Part shown: in pieces, positions 45,587 to 54,570 of the stretch
Layout: each line of letters begins with the position of its first letter
How positions within the stretch are numbered: position 1 is the stretch's first letter
Source of the DNA: Burkholderiaceae bacterium
GTDB lineage: Bacteria; Pseudomonadota; Gammaproteobacteria; Burkholderiales; Burkholderiaceae_D
Direction of reading: 5' to 3'
Length of the DNA stretch: 64,000 nucleotides
Assembly (NCBI GenBank): GCA_030157545.1
Contig: JAOAUN010000018.1
Span: forward strand, 1 to 64,000
The notes under the pieces: generated by a model
What the model saw: the letters and a program-made list of their open reading frames with translations, nothing else
The model's database searches: none
What the model was told of the DNA's origin: nothing
Made by a program: the position numbers and the translations under genes

Positions 45587-46372
45587 TTATTTGCTGGTTA
45601 TGGCGACGATATCAAGCCGCTCATCTACCAGACTGATCTGCGCCGGCTTTGCTGCCAATGGTGCTGGCCAGCCTTCATCAAAGGTGCGATAGATGCCGGC
45701 GATCGAGACCAGCTCGGCTTCCATTGCCAATGAAAAAATGCGGGCCTGCGCATTGCCCGACGCGCCTGCGAGCGCACGGCCGCGTAGCGGCGCGTAGACA
45801 TGAATGCTGCCATCGGCGATGACTTCGGCGCCGTGGTTGACCATGGCCGTAATGATGAGGTCGCAGCCGCGCGCATAAATGCGCTGGCCACCACGCACTG
45901 GCGTATCAATGATCATTGCCGGCAGCGCAGCAGCAGGTGCTTCAGCGGGTTTAACAGGCGCAGCTTGGACGGGCGCAGGTGCTGGTGCAGGTTCTGGTTC
46001 TGGCGAAGCGACCTCAATGACTTCAGGTTCCGGCTGGCGCGGCTGCACCATGTTGTCTATCGTCAGCCCGCTAGCGCGAATTTCGTCTTCCAGTTCTGCC
46101 GGCGCATTGCGCACGGCGACCGGGTTCAGGCGATGCGATTTAAATAACGCTATCAGCTTGGGCCAGTTGATGCTGCCCGCGGTCGGTGTCGGTGAGGCCG
46201 GGCCAAAGTCGAGCAGCGTGAAGTCATCTTCGAAATAATCGGGCGTGCCGCCCGTGATCTGCTTGAGCGCCGCCGACAACTTGGCAGGGTCGGTTTCACC
46301 TAGCAAGGCGACAACGGCGACCACAGTGGCAATTTTGATCTCCAGCGGTTTGCTGGTTTTATTTTTTGGCAT
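45587..46372 (-). CDS. minC: Septum-site determining protein MinC
   Basis: 261 residues; inhibits FtsZ polymerisation away from mid-cell. An N-terminal FtsZ-binding domain (about 1-110), a Pro/Ala-rich linker ([20 protein letters not shown], about 125-155) and the C-terminal beta-helix domain ([45 protein letters not shown]). First gene of minCDE, 69 bp before minD. Confidence 0.95.
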   Translation of the reverse strand: MPKNKTSKPLEIKIATVVAVVALLGETDPAKLSAALKQITGGTPDYFEDDFTLLDFGPASPTPTAGSINWPKLIALFKSHRLNPVAVRNAPAELEDEIRASGLTIDNMVQPRQPEPEVIEVASPEPEPAPAPAPVQAAPVKPAEAPAAALPAMIIDTPVRGGQRIYARGCDLIITAMVNHGAEVIADGSIHVYAPLRGRALAGASGNAQARIFSLAMEAELVSIAGIYRTFDEGWPAPLAAKPAQISLVDERLDIVAITSK

Positions 46373-46454
46373 ACAGTCCAGTCCGGGCTTTTGACAGCCG
46401 CTGTCCGATCTGGGAGCGGGTGATTGTGGCTAGCGCAAGGCTTGCCGGCGGCTA

Positions 46455-47603
46455 TTATAACTTGCCAGAAGCCTGTGGCTGCATGCTTGTGAGGCCAGCG
46501 GCAAAGGCTTGCAAATGATGGTCGGTGCTGCCGCATTGCAGCTCGATAGCCATCAGCCGCTTGAAATAGTGACTGACGTCGAGTTCATCGGTGACGCCCA
46601 TGCCGCCATGCAGCTGCACGGCCTGCTGTCCGACGAAGCTGCAAGCCTGGCCGATGATGACTTTTGCCGCCGACAGCGTCTGCGCGCGCAGTGCCAGATC
46701 GGGGTCTGTGCAGCGCACGGCTGCCAGATAGCTCATCGAGCGCGCCTGCTCCACATGCATCAGCATTTCAGCCAGACGATGGCGCAAGGCCTGAAAGCTC
46801 GAAATCGGCACGCCGAACTGCTGGCGGGTGCGGCAGTAGTCGGCTGTCGCAGCCAGCAACTTGTCGAGCGCGCCAACGGCCTCGGCACAGAGCGCGGCAA
46901 GACTGCGATCGAGCGCGTCAGCCAGCGCTATATGCGCATTTGCGCCGTTGCCGAGCAAGCTTGCTGCGGGTACTGTCACGCCGTCTAAAAACAGATCGGC
47001 AGCCAGTGTTCCATCAACCAGAGGGCACGGCACCATACGTAAGTTGGCCGTCGTGCGCGGCAAAGCGAAAACACAAAGCTGTCCGTCCAGCAGCGCGCTC
47101 ACCAGCAGCAAGTCGGCACCCATCGCATGCGGGATCACGCACTTGTGGCCCTGCAGCCGGTAACCCGCGCCTTCTTTGATTGCCGTTGTCTTGATCGCCA
47201 GCCGCTCATCGCGGCTCGCCAATTCTTCATGCGCGAGCACGGTAATGCACTGACCCTGCGCCATCGCGGGCAGCCACTCGGCACATTGCGCCTCGGTGGC
47301 CAGTTCCTGTATCAGGCCGGTGGCAACGATGGCGCTGGCTGCCAGCGGCTCCAGCAGCAGGCATTCGCCGGCAGCCTGCATGACCAGCATGGCTTCGGTG
47401 CTGCCACAGCCCAGGCCGTCGTACTCGGGCGCTACATGCAAGGCCAGCAGACCGAGTTCTGCCAGACCTTGCCAGATGGCGCTGTCATGCGGCAGCGGCT
47501 GATGAATGCGGACATGGCGTGACGCGACGCTGGCGTGGTCTTGCAGATAGCGGCGGCAGGTTTCTTGCAGCATCTGCTGCTCTTGGGTGAAAGAGAAGTC
47601 CAT
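46455..47603 (-). CDS. Acyl-CoA dehydrogenase, small-subunit (PimD-like)
   Basis: 382 residues; FAD-dependent oxidation of an acyl-CoA, starting MDFSFTQEQQMLQETCRRYL. The FAD-contact region is divergent, while RTRQQFGVPISSFQALRHRLAEM and VQLHGGMGVTDELDVSHYFKR are clear. Such divergent subunits pair with a second dehydrogenase, as in PimC/PimD for pimeloyl-CoA. Starts 4 bp after the stop of the large-subunit gene. True substrate unknown. Confidence 0.85.
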   Translation of the reverse strand: MDFSFTQEQQMLQETCRRYLQDHASVASRHVRIHQPLPHDSAIWQGLAELGLLALHVAPEYDGLGCGSTEAMLVMQAAGECLLLEPLAASAIVATGLIQELATEAQCAEWLPAMAQGQCITVLAHEELASRDERLAIKTTAIKEGAGYRLQGHKCVIPHAMGADLLLVSALLDGQLCVFALPRTTANLRMVPCPLVDGTLAADLFLDGVTVPAASLLGNGANAHIALADALDRSLAALCAEAVGALDKLLAATADYCRTRQQFGVPISSFQALRHRLAEMLMHVEQARSMSYLAAVRCTDPDLALRAQTLSAAKVIIGQACSFVGQQAVQLHGGMGVTDELDVSHYFKRLMAIELQCGSTDHHLQAFAAGLTSMQPQASGKL

Positions 47604-47607
47604 CTGT

Positions 47608-48816
47608 TCAGGCTCCGAGATAATTTTGCGCAATGATATTTTTCTGGATCTCGTTCGAGCCACCATAGATCGAGAGCTTGCGCATGTTCAGGTAGCCCGC
47701 TGCCAGTGCAGTCGCATGTGCAGGGCCGGCCAGCTCGCCGGAAAAACCGGCCGCCATCGCTTCACGCCGCAATTGCAGCGCATAAGGGCCGGCAGCTTGC
47801 ACCAGCAAGGCGGTGATGGCTTGCTGAATTTCGGTGCCGCGAATTTTTAACAGTGAGGCTTCCGGGCCGGGTGCGCGTTGCTCAGCCTCTGCCGACAAGA
47901 CCCGCAGGTTGGTGATTTCCAGAGCCATCAGGTCGATCTCGATTTGCGCAACGCGCAGCGCAAAGAGCGGGTCTTGCAACAAGGGACGGCCGTGGCGCTG
48001 CTCTTCACTGGCGATGCGCTTCAAGCGTGCCAGTTCGCGTTTGGCGATGCCGATACCGGCGATGTTGGCGCGCTCGTGGCCGAGCAGGAATTTGGCGCAG
48101 GTCCAGCCCTTGTTTTCTTCACCGACTAAATTTTCCGCCGGTACGCGCACATTGTCGAACCAGACTTCATTGACTTCATGTGCACCGTCCATCGTGATGA
48201 TGGGACGCAGCGTAATGCCGGGGGTCTGCATGTCGATCAGCAAAAAAGAAATGCCGCGCTGCGGCTTTGCCTGCAGGTCGGTGCGTACCAGACAAAAAAT
48301 CCAGTTTGCGTATTGGCCAAGGGTAGTCCAGGTTTTCTGGCCATTGACAATGTAATGCTCGCCGTCACCGTCGCTATGTCGAATTGCCTGCATCTTGAGC
48401 GAGGCCAGATCGGAGCCGGCGCCCGGCTCCGAATAGCCTTGGCACCACCAGTCTTCCGCAGCCAGTATGCGCGGCAGGAAATGCTGCTGCTGCGCAGGCG
48501 TGCCAAAGGCCATGATGACGGGCGCCACCATTTTTACGCCGAAGGGCAGGGTGCGCGGCGCGCCGGCCATGGCCGCTTCTTCTTCAAAGATATATTGCTG
48601 TACTGCGCTCCAGCCGCAGCCGCCGAATGCTTGCGGCCATGCCGGTCCGCCCCAGCCGCGTGCATGCAGCAGGCGCTGCCAGCGTTGGTAGTCAACGCTG
48701 GCGAGAATCAATCCTTGTCTGACCTTGTCTCGTATGTCTTCGGGCAGATGGGCTGCCAGAAAAGTGCGCACCTCGGCGCGAAAGGCTGTCTCTGCAGCCG
48801 TAAAGTTGAGATCCAT
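47608..48816 (-). CDS. Acyl-CoA dehydrogenase, large-subunit (PimC-like)
   Basis: 402 residues. MDLNFTAAETAFRAEVRTFL start, WCQGYSEPGAGSDLASL (FAD/substrate loop), WTTLGQYANWIFCLVRTD and the C-terminal IYGGSNEIQKNIIAQN. In the last motif Gly occupies the place of the catalytic Glu of medium-chain dehydrogenases (IYEGT), as known for heteromeric enzymes. The ATG at 48816 is preferred although the frame is open to 49026. With the next gene it likely forms an alpha-beta dehydrogenase. Confidence 0.87.
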   Translation of the reverse strand: MDLNFTAAETAFRAEVRTFLAAHLPEDIRDKVRQGLILASVDYQRWQRLLHARGWGGPAWPQAFGGCGWSAVQQYIFEEEAAMAGAPRTLPFGVKMVAPVIMAFGTPAQQQHFLPRILAAEDWWCQGYSEPGAGSDLASLKMQAIRHSDGDGEHYIVNGQKTWTTLGQYANWIFCLVRTDLQAKPQRGISFLLIDMQTPGITLRPIITMDGAHEVNEVWFDNVRVPAENLVGEENKGWTCAKFLLGHERANIAGIGIAKRELARLKRIASEEQRHGRPLLQDPLFALRVAQIEIDLMALEITNLRVLSAEAEQRAPGPEASLLKIRGTEIQQAITALLVQAAGPYALQLRREAMAAGFSGELAGPAHATALAAGYLNMRKLSIYGGSNEIQKNIIAQNYLGA

Positions 48817-48886
48817 GTCCCGTCCCTGTTCTGTTCTCATTGTCTGAAGCAACGTACAGACGGGATGATACAGGGAACGTTCAGGA

Positions 48887-49441
48887 TTACTGCACTGAAG
48901 GATTGTCTGGATCTTGTTGAATGCCGACGGAATGCTGGCTAAATTTTTGCACCAGCTCCAGCACATTTTCATCGAAGCCGGCATTGTGATGTTGCCAAAC
49001 CTTATCCGCGCAAGCCATGCGGGCAAGTTTTTTCAAATTGATGTTCACTGCATGCAAAGGTAATCGCTGCGTTTCGTAAGCGCGGCAGGCTGGCCGTGAG
49101 GCCGGATCGTCTTCAAAGAATAACCATTCTTCTACAAACCGCGATTGCAAGCGCTCTAGTTCATGGCGCAGCGCCTCCGGCACCGGGCAACGAACACCGA
49201 GCAAAGTGCTGTCCCCGGCAAGTGTTACCCACGGACCGTGCACATCGTCTTCAAGACTGCGGTGCAGCACACACGTCTGTTCTGCATAAAAATCTTCAAT
49301 CGCATAAAACGCTGCCCTCAGATTGTGGTCGCACAATTGCGCATGCCAGCAATAGAGATCACTGCCATCCTCAATATAAAAAAGGGCTGACAGCAAAGCA
49401 TGATGATCGCTTGCATAGCGAATACAGAACTTGGATTGCAT
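48887..49441 (-). CDS. Hypothetical protein
   Basis: 184 residues starting MQSKFCIRYASDHHALLSALFYIEDGSDLYCW. No signal or membrane segment, no family recognised. It is rich in His, Asp and aromatic residues (SDLYCWHAQLCDHNL, VEEWLFFEDD). Monocistronic: 215 bp from the divergent phasin and about 70 bp from the dehydrogenase start. The coding case rests on length and codon character. Confidence 0.65.
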   Translation of the reverse strand: MQSKFCIRYASDHHALLSALFYIEDGSDLYCWHAQLCDHNLRAAFYAIEDFYAEQTCVLHRSLEDDVHGPWVTLAGDSTLLGVRCPVPEALRHELERLQSRFVEEWLFFEDDPASRPACRAYETQRLPLHAVNINLKKLARMACADKVWQHHNAGFDENVLELVQKFSQHSVGIQQDPDNPSVQ

Positions 49442-49656
49442 TGTGAATGAAAGGTATTTTTCAATTTTACGAAAGGTAGACCCCGGTAATTGTCAACGGT
49501 TCTCGAGTGAAGCTCTCAACGCTGTTTGCGATGGCTCAAAACTGCCAAGAGTTCGGATGACAAACTGAGATGACTTGGCAAAGCTGGCATTCAATCAGGT
49601 TTATTCAGTCAATCAATTTTCTCTTCATTAGTTTCGATTTTTCCAGGAGCACGATT

Positions 49657-50271
49657 ATGCGGAAGATGCAGCAGCAAAATCCTATGGTGGACATGGTTCG
49701 ATACCAACTTGATGCGTCGATGCAGTTAGCTAATGCACTTTTTTCCGGCACAGAAAAAATCGATCGTGCGATGCTTGATGCGACCCATCAGGCAGTGGAT
49801 GGTCAATTAAAGTTTGCGCGCGCAGTCGCCAATATTCGCGATCCGTCAAAAATGGCTGAACTACAAAATACCCTGGCTCACCGCCCTGAGCGGACAATTC
49901 AGTGCCAGCAGCAAATCATGTCAGCCTTTGCTGAGATGCAAGCTGAATTTGGAAAATCAATTCAGTTTTATATGGAGCGTTTTAGTCAGGCCGCGATTGC
50001 GCGCGCCGGCGAAGCGGAGCGAACTGGCGAGGCGGCTAACGAGCAGGCAAACAATGCCATGTTTAATCCGGTCTCGAGCATGATATCGATGTGGGAAACA
50101 GCGTTTCGGGAAGCGGCGACAATGGCCAACCGAAACATCATGGCTGCGCGCAATTCAATGGAAACGGCAGCCAATGCGGCTAGTGAAGCGGTTGCTCATA
50201 CGGTTGAATCAGTTGATATGGAAGAGCATGACCACGCGGATAAGAAGCATGGAGGTAGTCGGAGGAAGTAG
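49657..50271 (+). CDS. Phasin family protein (PHB granule-associated)
   Basis: 204 residues, all helical, with the phasin pattern of regularly spaced Ala and hydrophobic residues (FSGTEKIDRAMLDATHQAVDGQLKFARAV). A Lys/His-rich tail (DHADKKHGGSRRK) follows. Phasins coat polyhydroxyalkanoate granules. CAGGAG precedes the ATG at 49657. Phasins are often under nutrient control; no specific site is visible. Confidence 0.82.
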   Translation: MRKMQQQNPMVDMVRYQLDASMQLANALFSGTEKIDRAMLDATHQAVDGQLKFARAVANIRDPSKMAELQNTLAHRPERTIQCQQQIMSAFAEMQAEFGKSIQFYMERFSQAAIARAGEAERTGEAANEQANNAMFNPVSSMISMWETAFREAATMANRNIMAARNSMETAANAASEAVAHTVESVDMEEHDHADKKHGGSRRK

Positions 50272-50359
50272 AGTTTTTCAGAGAACCCAATTTAGTTGAG
50301 TGACTTGATTTGTAGGCGTATTGCTTGGCGTTCTCTTGCAAGCTATTTTTAGTGGCATA

Positions 50360-50463
50360 ACGAAAGACGCTGGATCCCAGCCTGCGCTGGGATAACGGTA
50401 GTTGTATGGAATGCGTCTGGTACTCTATCGTCATCCCAGCGCAGGCTGGGATCTGGTGACTCT
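50360..50463. repeat. Paired palindromic repeat downstream of the phasin gene
   Basis: The clearest copy of the family: left half begins CGAAAGACGCTGGATCCCAG with inverted arm CTGCGCTGGGATAACGGTA; right half CGTCATCCCAGCGCAGGCTG then GGATCTGGTGAC. About 25 bp lie between the halves. It sits between the phasin gene and the convergent Crp/Fnr gene. Confidence 0.85.
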
Positions 50464-50537
50464 GTCAGCAAGTGGAAAATTCAATGCGCTAGCGGGAATA
50501 AGTCGTAAATTTCAATTTCAAAAATACCCGACTTCAC

Positions 50538-51425
50538 TCATACAGCCGCCAACTGATTGAGGTCTTTGTTCGCTTCCAGATTGCTTGCTGCAAGAGCTGC
50601 AGCTGCTTCGCGTGATTTTTTTCCGGCTTGTTTGGAACGTGAGCTTGAAGGTGGCAACCTGCGCAGTGTGCGCAATGCATCGATGTCCTTGATGCCGATT
50701 GAGCGCTGGTCAACTGTGATGAGTCCGATTTCATTGAATGCCGACAGGGTGCGGCTGACTGTTTCCAGCGTCAGTCCGAGGTAGCTGCCAATTTCATGGC
50801 GTGTCATGCGCAGGTTGAATAGCTTGCTTGAATACCCCATCTCGGCGAAGCGCTCTGACAGCGAAACCAGAAATCGCGCCACGCGTGCCTCGGCAGACAG
50901 CGCGCCAAGCATGCTGACCATTGCCTGCTCGCGAACCAGTTCACGGCTCATCACGCTATACATGGCATGTTCCAGTTCAATGTGTGCACGACCCAGCGAA
51001 GTGAATTTTTTAAAGGGCAGCAAGATCAGATCACAATTGGACAGCGCCACTGCTTCGGAAGCGTAACGACGCGTGTGGATACCATCGACACCAAACAAGT
51101 CCCCTTTCATCGGGAAACTCAATACTTGCTCGTTGCCGAATTCATCAATCAGCACTGTCTTCAGAAAGCCGGAGTGGACTATGTAAAGTGTATCGAAGGC
51201 CTGGCCAATGGTATGAATGCGCTGCCCGGTCTTGAACTGTACGTGCTGAAACAGGAATTCTTCATCATTGATAGAGGACGCTGCAGGTATGCGCAGCAGG
51301 TCACACAGTTCCTTCAGGTTGGACCAGAGCTTTCCTTGCCGCTGCCATCCGGCTTCAACCGAGGATGAGTGCATATTTGCGCTACTGGTGTCGGACCGTA
51401 TCTCGGATATTTGCGTGGATGCCAT
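50538..51425 (-). CDS. Crp/Fnr-family transcription regulator lacking the FNR cysteine cluster
   Basis: 295 residues. Cyclic-nucleotide-like sensor domain (about 55-165, with LYIVHSGFLKTVLIDEFGNE), a long dimer helix, and a Crp-type winged helix (about 195-265; recognition helix LTLETVSRTLSAF with the E-x-x-S-R pattern of FNR that reads TTGAT sites). Of the four FNR iron-sulfur cysteines only one N-terminal equivalent (KELCDLL) remains, so oxygen sensing by that cluster is unlikely. AGGAG lies 6 nt before the ATG at 51425, which rules out the ATG at 51431. The basic Ala/Lys tail is unusual. Confidence 0.85.
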   Translation of the reverse strand: MASTQISEIRSDTSSANMHSSSVEAGWQRQGKLWSNLKELCDLLRIPAASSINDEEFLFQHVQFKTGQRIHTIGQAFDTLYIVHSGFLKTVLIDEFGNEQVLSFPMKGDLFGVDGIHTRRYASEAVALSNCDLILLPFKKFTSLGRAHIELEHAMYSVMSRELVREQAMVSMLGALSAEARVARFLVSLSERFAEMGYSSKLFNLRMTRHEIGSYLGLTLETVSRTLSAFNEIGLITVDQRSIGIKDIDALRTLRRLPPSSSRSKQAGKKSREAAAALAASNLEANKDLNQLAAV

Positions 51426-51790
51426 AGTCATCTCCTAATTTTGAGGGCTGCAACTGATTAACAGTGACATTTGCATCGCTTACCAGTTCTTTGCTGCGAT
51501 CCAACCGAAACGCACTTAGTGCCGGCACTTTTATGCGGACTTGCGCCCGCATGGACTTTGGTAAGACTTCGATGTAATGCATCTGCTGCTGGGTCAAATC
51601 TGTATAGCCTTTTCTGGTTTCTGCCAGTCATGCTCAGAATGTGAGTTGGTAGTATCGCTACTCAATTTGTTAATAGCTATCGGCTTGCTCTGAATACGCT
51701 TGTAGGAGCAGGGTCTGATTTCAGCGGCGATTCTTATTTCGTTTACAGCAAACATTGCTAATCATTTCGTATGTATCGATAACATTTGCT
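51426..51790. other. 365-bp gap between the response regulator and the Crp/Fnr gene
   Basis: Should hold the promoter of the Crp/Fnr gene, read leftward. A 71-codon frame on the minus strand (51597-51382) overlaps the regulator start and has no ribosome site or protein-like pattern that convinces me. Nothing else seen. Confidence 0.5.
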
Positions 51791-52435
51791 TTACGGTCTG
51801 AATGGAGCCAGCAATCCATGTGCAATTGCGTACTGCACCAACTCAGCGAGTGAATTGCTGTCCATCTTTAGCAATATCCGCGTCTTGTGCGTACTGACCG
51901 TCTTCACTGACAAATGCAACATCACTGCAATCTCCGTAATCGACTTGCCTGACACCAGTAAATTAAAGACTTCAAATTCACGATCCGACAAATCCTTGTG
52001 CGGCAACTCATGCCGAGCCGGCATCGCATCAATGGCAAGCTGCTCGGCGACTTCCAGGCTTATGAATGGGCGCCCGGAAGCTACTTTGCGAATCGCCGTT
52101 ACCAACTGCGTGCCAGCACTTTCTTTGGTCAGGTACCCGGACGCGCCGGCCCGAATTGCACGCACTGCGTATTGCTCTTCCTCATGCATCGTCAGCACCA
52201 GAATCGGCAGCTTTGGTGCCTCGTCTTTGATCTGTCTGATCAAATCCACTCCACTGCGGCCCGGCATTGATAAATCCATCAGCAACAAGTCAAAACCAGC
52301 CTTGCGCACCGTGGCCAGCACTTCAAATCCATCTACTGCTTCACCGACTACTTCTATATCATCCACTTCTTGCAGGATTCGTTTCAGGCCTTCGCGCATG
52401 ATGGTGTGATCGTCTGCAATCACGATGCGGATCAT
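51791..52435 (-). CDS. NarL/LuxR-family response regulator
   Basis: 214 residues. Receiver (about 1-120): acidic pair IADDHT, phospho-Asp in LLMDLSMPG, Thr in VLTMHEE, Lys in YLTKES. LuxR-type helix-turn-helix (about 145-210): DLSDREFEVFNLLVSGKSIT and VKTVSTHKTRILLKM. Its cognate histidine kinase is not adjacent. The gene lies upstream of the Crp/Fnr regulator on the same strand, 365 bp apart. Confidence 0.93.
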   Translation of the reverse strand: MIRIVIADDHTIMREGLKRILQEVDDIEVVGEAVDGFEVLATVRKAGFDLLLMDLSMPGRSGVDLIRQIKDEAPKLPILVLTMHEEEQYAVRAIRAGASGYLTKESAGTQLVTAIRKVASGRPFISLEVAEQLAIDAMPARHELPHKDLSDREFEVFNLLVSGKSITEIAVMLHLSVKTVSTHKTRILLKMDSNSLAELVQYAIAHGLLAPFRP

Positions 52436-52724
52436 GCGAGGGCTTCCGTTGTTTTCGTGCTCATGTTCTGCACAATCGAGAGGATCCGGCTTGAATACGT
52501 ATGTTCATTTTTTGCATGCTTTCCAAATAGTAAAAAAAAGACAACAGTTTCATTAAATGTATCAGCTTTTCACAGTCTCTTTAAGTCATTCAATGCAAAA
52601 GTTAAGAAAAAAGCTAAATTTATGGTTTAGCTACGGCTTTAATTTCTGAGCGGCAATTGAAATGGTCGAAAATAATTCCCGCTGCTAAACTGCGCTAATT
52701 TGGTGATTACTAATCGGGTAAGAA

Positions 52725-53177
52725 ATGGCGATAGCGTTAGGCGAAGTAGGGCACATCATTCAACTGGCAATTGCCCCTGTTTTTTTACTGACAGGCGTTG
52801 GCACCAATTTGCTGGTGCTGACAAACAGGCTGGCGAGGATCATCGATCGGTCGCGCGTACTGGAAGACAAACTGGAAGATGGCGTTGAAAGTGACGCAGC
52901 GCGCGCGCTGGATCTGGAGCTGGATATACTTTTCAGCCGTGCGCGCAAGATCAACCGTGCCATTACTTTGTCGACGACTTGCGCGCTGCTGATTTGCGTC
53001 GTCGTGGCGGCGCTTTTTTTGGGTGATGCGTTTGAATTGCGGCTAGGAACTTTGATTGCTGCGCTATTCGTGCTGGCAATGGTGGCGCTGACTTCCAGCT
53101 TCGTTTATTTATTGCGCGAGATTTTCATGGCGACTGATTTTTTGAATCGGCAGCGTATTCAGATCAGGCGCAAATAA
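52725..53177 (+). CDS. DUF2721 family membrane protein
   Basis: 150 residues with three predicted membrane helices: IIQLAIAPVFLLTGVGTNLL (about 10-30), TLSTTCALLICVVVAALFLG and LIAALFVLAMVALTSSFVYL (about 112-134). RLARIIDRSR after helix 1 is the family hallmark. Function unknown. The start is taken at 52725. Confidence 0.88.
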   Translation: MAIALGEVGHIIQLAIAPVFLLTGVGTNLLVLTNRLARIIDRSRVLEDKLEDGVESDAARALDLELDILFSRARKINRAITLSTTCALLICVVVAALFLGDAFELRLGTLIAALFVLAMVALTSSFVYLLREIFMATDFLNRQRIQIRRK

Positions 53178-53200
53178 GCAGGGACACACAAGGTCCCTGC
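53178..53200 (-). terminator. Terminator between DUF2721 gene and esterase gene
   Basis: Arms GCAGGGAC (53178-53185) and GTCCCTGC (53193-53200), 7-nt loop. On the minus strand it is followed by TTATTTG, so it mainly suits the esterase gene that ends at 53205; it overlaps nothing coding. Confidence 0.55.
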
Positions 53201-53204
53201 AAAA

Positions 53205-54086
53205 TCACAGTTGCTCAATCAGTTTGCGGGTGGAATCGAACAGAGGATGCCCAATGCTTGAGAATGCATCACAGATGTTCAAATGATGAATTCCGGGCAG
53301 CGGCACATCCTTGCTGTGTGCCGATTTCCATTGCGTGGCTATCAGCGCATTCTGCCGCTTGAATTCATCCGACTCCAATGCACCCACTGCAGTGATAAAC
53401 GGAGTGGCATGTGACTGCGGCATATACGCTGGCGACAGGCGATTGACATCTGCTGCTTGCAGCTTCAGATCCACATTCACGAATTCTGCATAACGGACAG
53501 GTTCGAGTTCGTAAAGCCCCGACATCAGCACACCGCCCTTGACCAGATCCTTCGGCAGGTCAGCACCGAAAACAGGCCACTGCGCCGCCATCATCATTGC
53601 TGCCAGATGGGCGCCTGCCGAATGACCGGCAACGACGATGCGCTCGCGGTCAAATTCAAACTTGTCTGCATGGCGGTACAGCCAGGCCATGGCACGCAAT
53701 TGCTGACGTGTGATTTCTTCTATTGAGGCCTTGGGCGCGAGCGTGTAATTGAGCAGCGCGACATTAAAACCGGCGCGCCGGTAATCCGGCACGACGAAGG
53801 TGAAATCCGATTTGTCGAGCGAGCGCCACCAACCGCCATGAATGAATACCAGCAGCGGCGCGCCCGGCGTATTGGCAGGATAAAAGTCCAGGCGTTCGCC
53901 AGCAGCTTCGCCGTAGGGCAAATCGAGCAGGCCAGCATGCGTGCGGCGAACCAGTGCCGAGTCTTTCTGCCAGCGTGCAAAGAGTTGCGGATGGTCCGGA
54001 ATCGACGCGCGCGCATTGTACTGGCGGCTGAAGTACTCAGTTTTGGATTCCTTGGTGCTGGCAGGGCTGGTGCTGGTCTGGCGCAT
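53205..54086 (-). CDS. Alpha/beta hydrolase (esterase / arylformamidase-like)
   Basis: 293 residues. Oxyanion-hole motif LVFIHGGWWRSLDKSDF, nucleophile elbow VVAGHSAGAHLAAMM, and the likely acid and His toward the end (PLPGIHHLNICD). HGGWW and GHSAGA are shared with kynurenine formamidase-like and carboxylesterase-like enzymes; no tryptophan-pathway gene is nearby, so the substrate is open. Confidence 0.85.
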   Translation of the reverse strand: MRQTSTSPASTKESKTEYFSRQYNARASIPDHPQLFARWQKDSALVRRTHAGLLDLPYGEAAGERLDFYPANTPGAPLLVFIHGGWWRSLDKSDFTFVVPDYRRAGFNVALLNYTLAPKASIEEITRQQLRAMAWLYRHADKFEFDRERIVVAGHSAGAHLAAMMMAAQWPVFGADLPKDLVKGGVLMSGLYELEPVRYAEFVNVDLKLQAADVNRLSPAYMPQSHATPFITAVGALESDEFKRQNALIATQWKSAHSKDVPLPGIHHLNICDAFSSIGHPLFDSTRKLIEQL

Positions 54087-54221
54087 AGTCTTCGTGTCGT
54101 GTGATGGAGGTCAGAGTGTAGTGCTTTTGGACGGACAGGCAAAGCTGCACTGCGGCAGAATGCCCTGTTCATGAGTAAAGTCGCGTTGACGCTGAAAGCA
54201 CCCATCGACTACACTGGCGTC

Positions 54222-54438
54222 GTTTTGGTGCCCGCGCGCCGTTCTCGGCGCGCAGTTAAACGGGAAACACAAGCGCTGTTCCGGTTGTAAACCGGCTCTG
54301 TCGCTAACGTGTGCTGCCCCCGCAACGGTAAACAAGCGCATGGCTTATGGCCATGCAGTCCGCTTCAGCAAGCCACTGTGCAAATGCATGGGAAGGCAAA
54401 GCGGTCCTGCTTGTGAGCCCGGATACCGGCCAGAACAG
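54222..54438 (+). ncRNA. Cobalamin riboswitch
   Basis: Hallmarks in order: TTTTGGTGCCCG entry (54223), GGGAAACA (54262-54269), the conserved GCCCCCGCAACGGTA (54315-54329), AAGCCACTGTG (54370-54380), and the B12 box GAGCCCGGATACCGGCCAG (about 54415-54433). Located 130 bp upstream of the btuB-like start. Binding of adenosylcobalamin would turn the downstream gene off. Confidence 0.93.
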
Positions 54439-54518
54439 GTGGGAGTGACGAAGCGGGAAGGTGTTCGTCTAAACCGTTGTGCTGTGTTTCAGTTCAGCCT
54501 GATTTGCGCTCCTGATGA

Positions 54519-54558
54519 GTCCTGCCTGCGGGGAAGCTGGCGGGACGCCTGTTTTATT
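54519..54558 (+). terminator. Candidate expression-platform terminator of the riboswitch
   Basis: Arms GTCCTGCC (54519-54526) and GGCGGGAC (54539-54546) pair with one G-U, with a 12-nt loop, followed by GCCTGTTTTATT. It lies between the aptamer and the btuB ATG, so cobalamin control could be by transcription termination. The T tract is short, so this is a candidate only. Confidence 0.45.
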
Positions 54559-54570
54559 AAAAAGAAATTC

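Noticed and set aside
51382..51597. 71-codon frame upstream of and overlapping the Crp/Fnr gene
   Set aside because: Overlaps the well-supported regulator start, no ribosome site, no recognisable pattern.
54511..54546. CTGATGAG followed by a stem, resembling a hammerhead ribozyme core
   Set aside because: The required GAAA after the second stem is missing (GGGACGCC follows), so it is better read as the riboswitch terminator hairpin.
54340..54570. N-terminal extension of the btuB frame through the riboswitch
   Set aside because: The extension overlaps the aptamer; the real protein begins at 54571 where the signal peptide starts.
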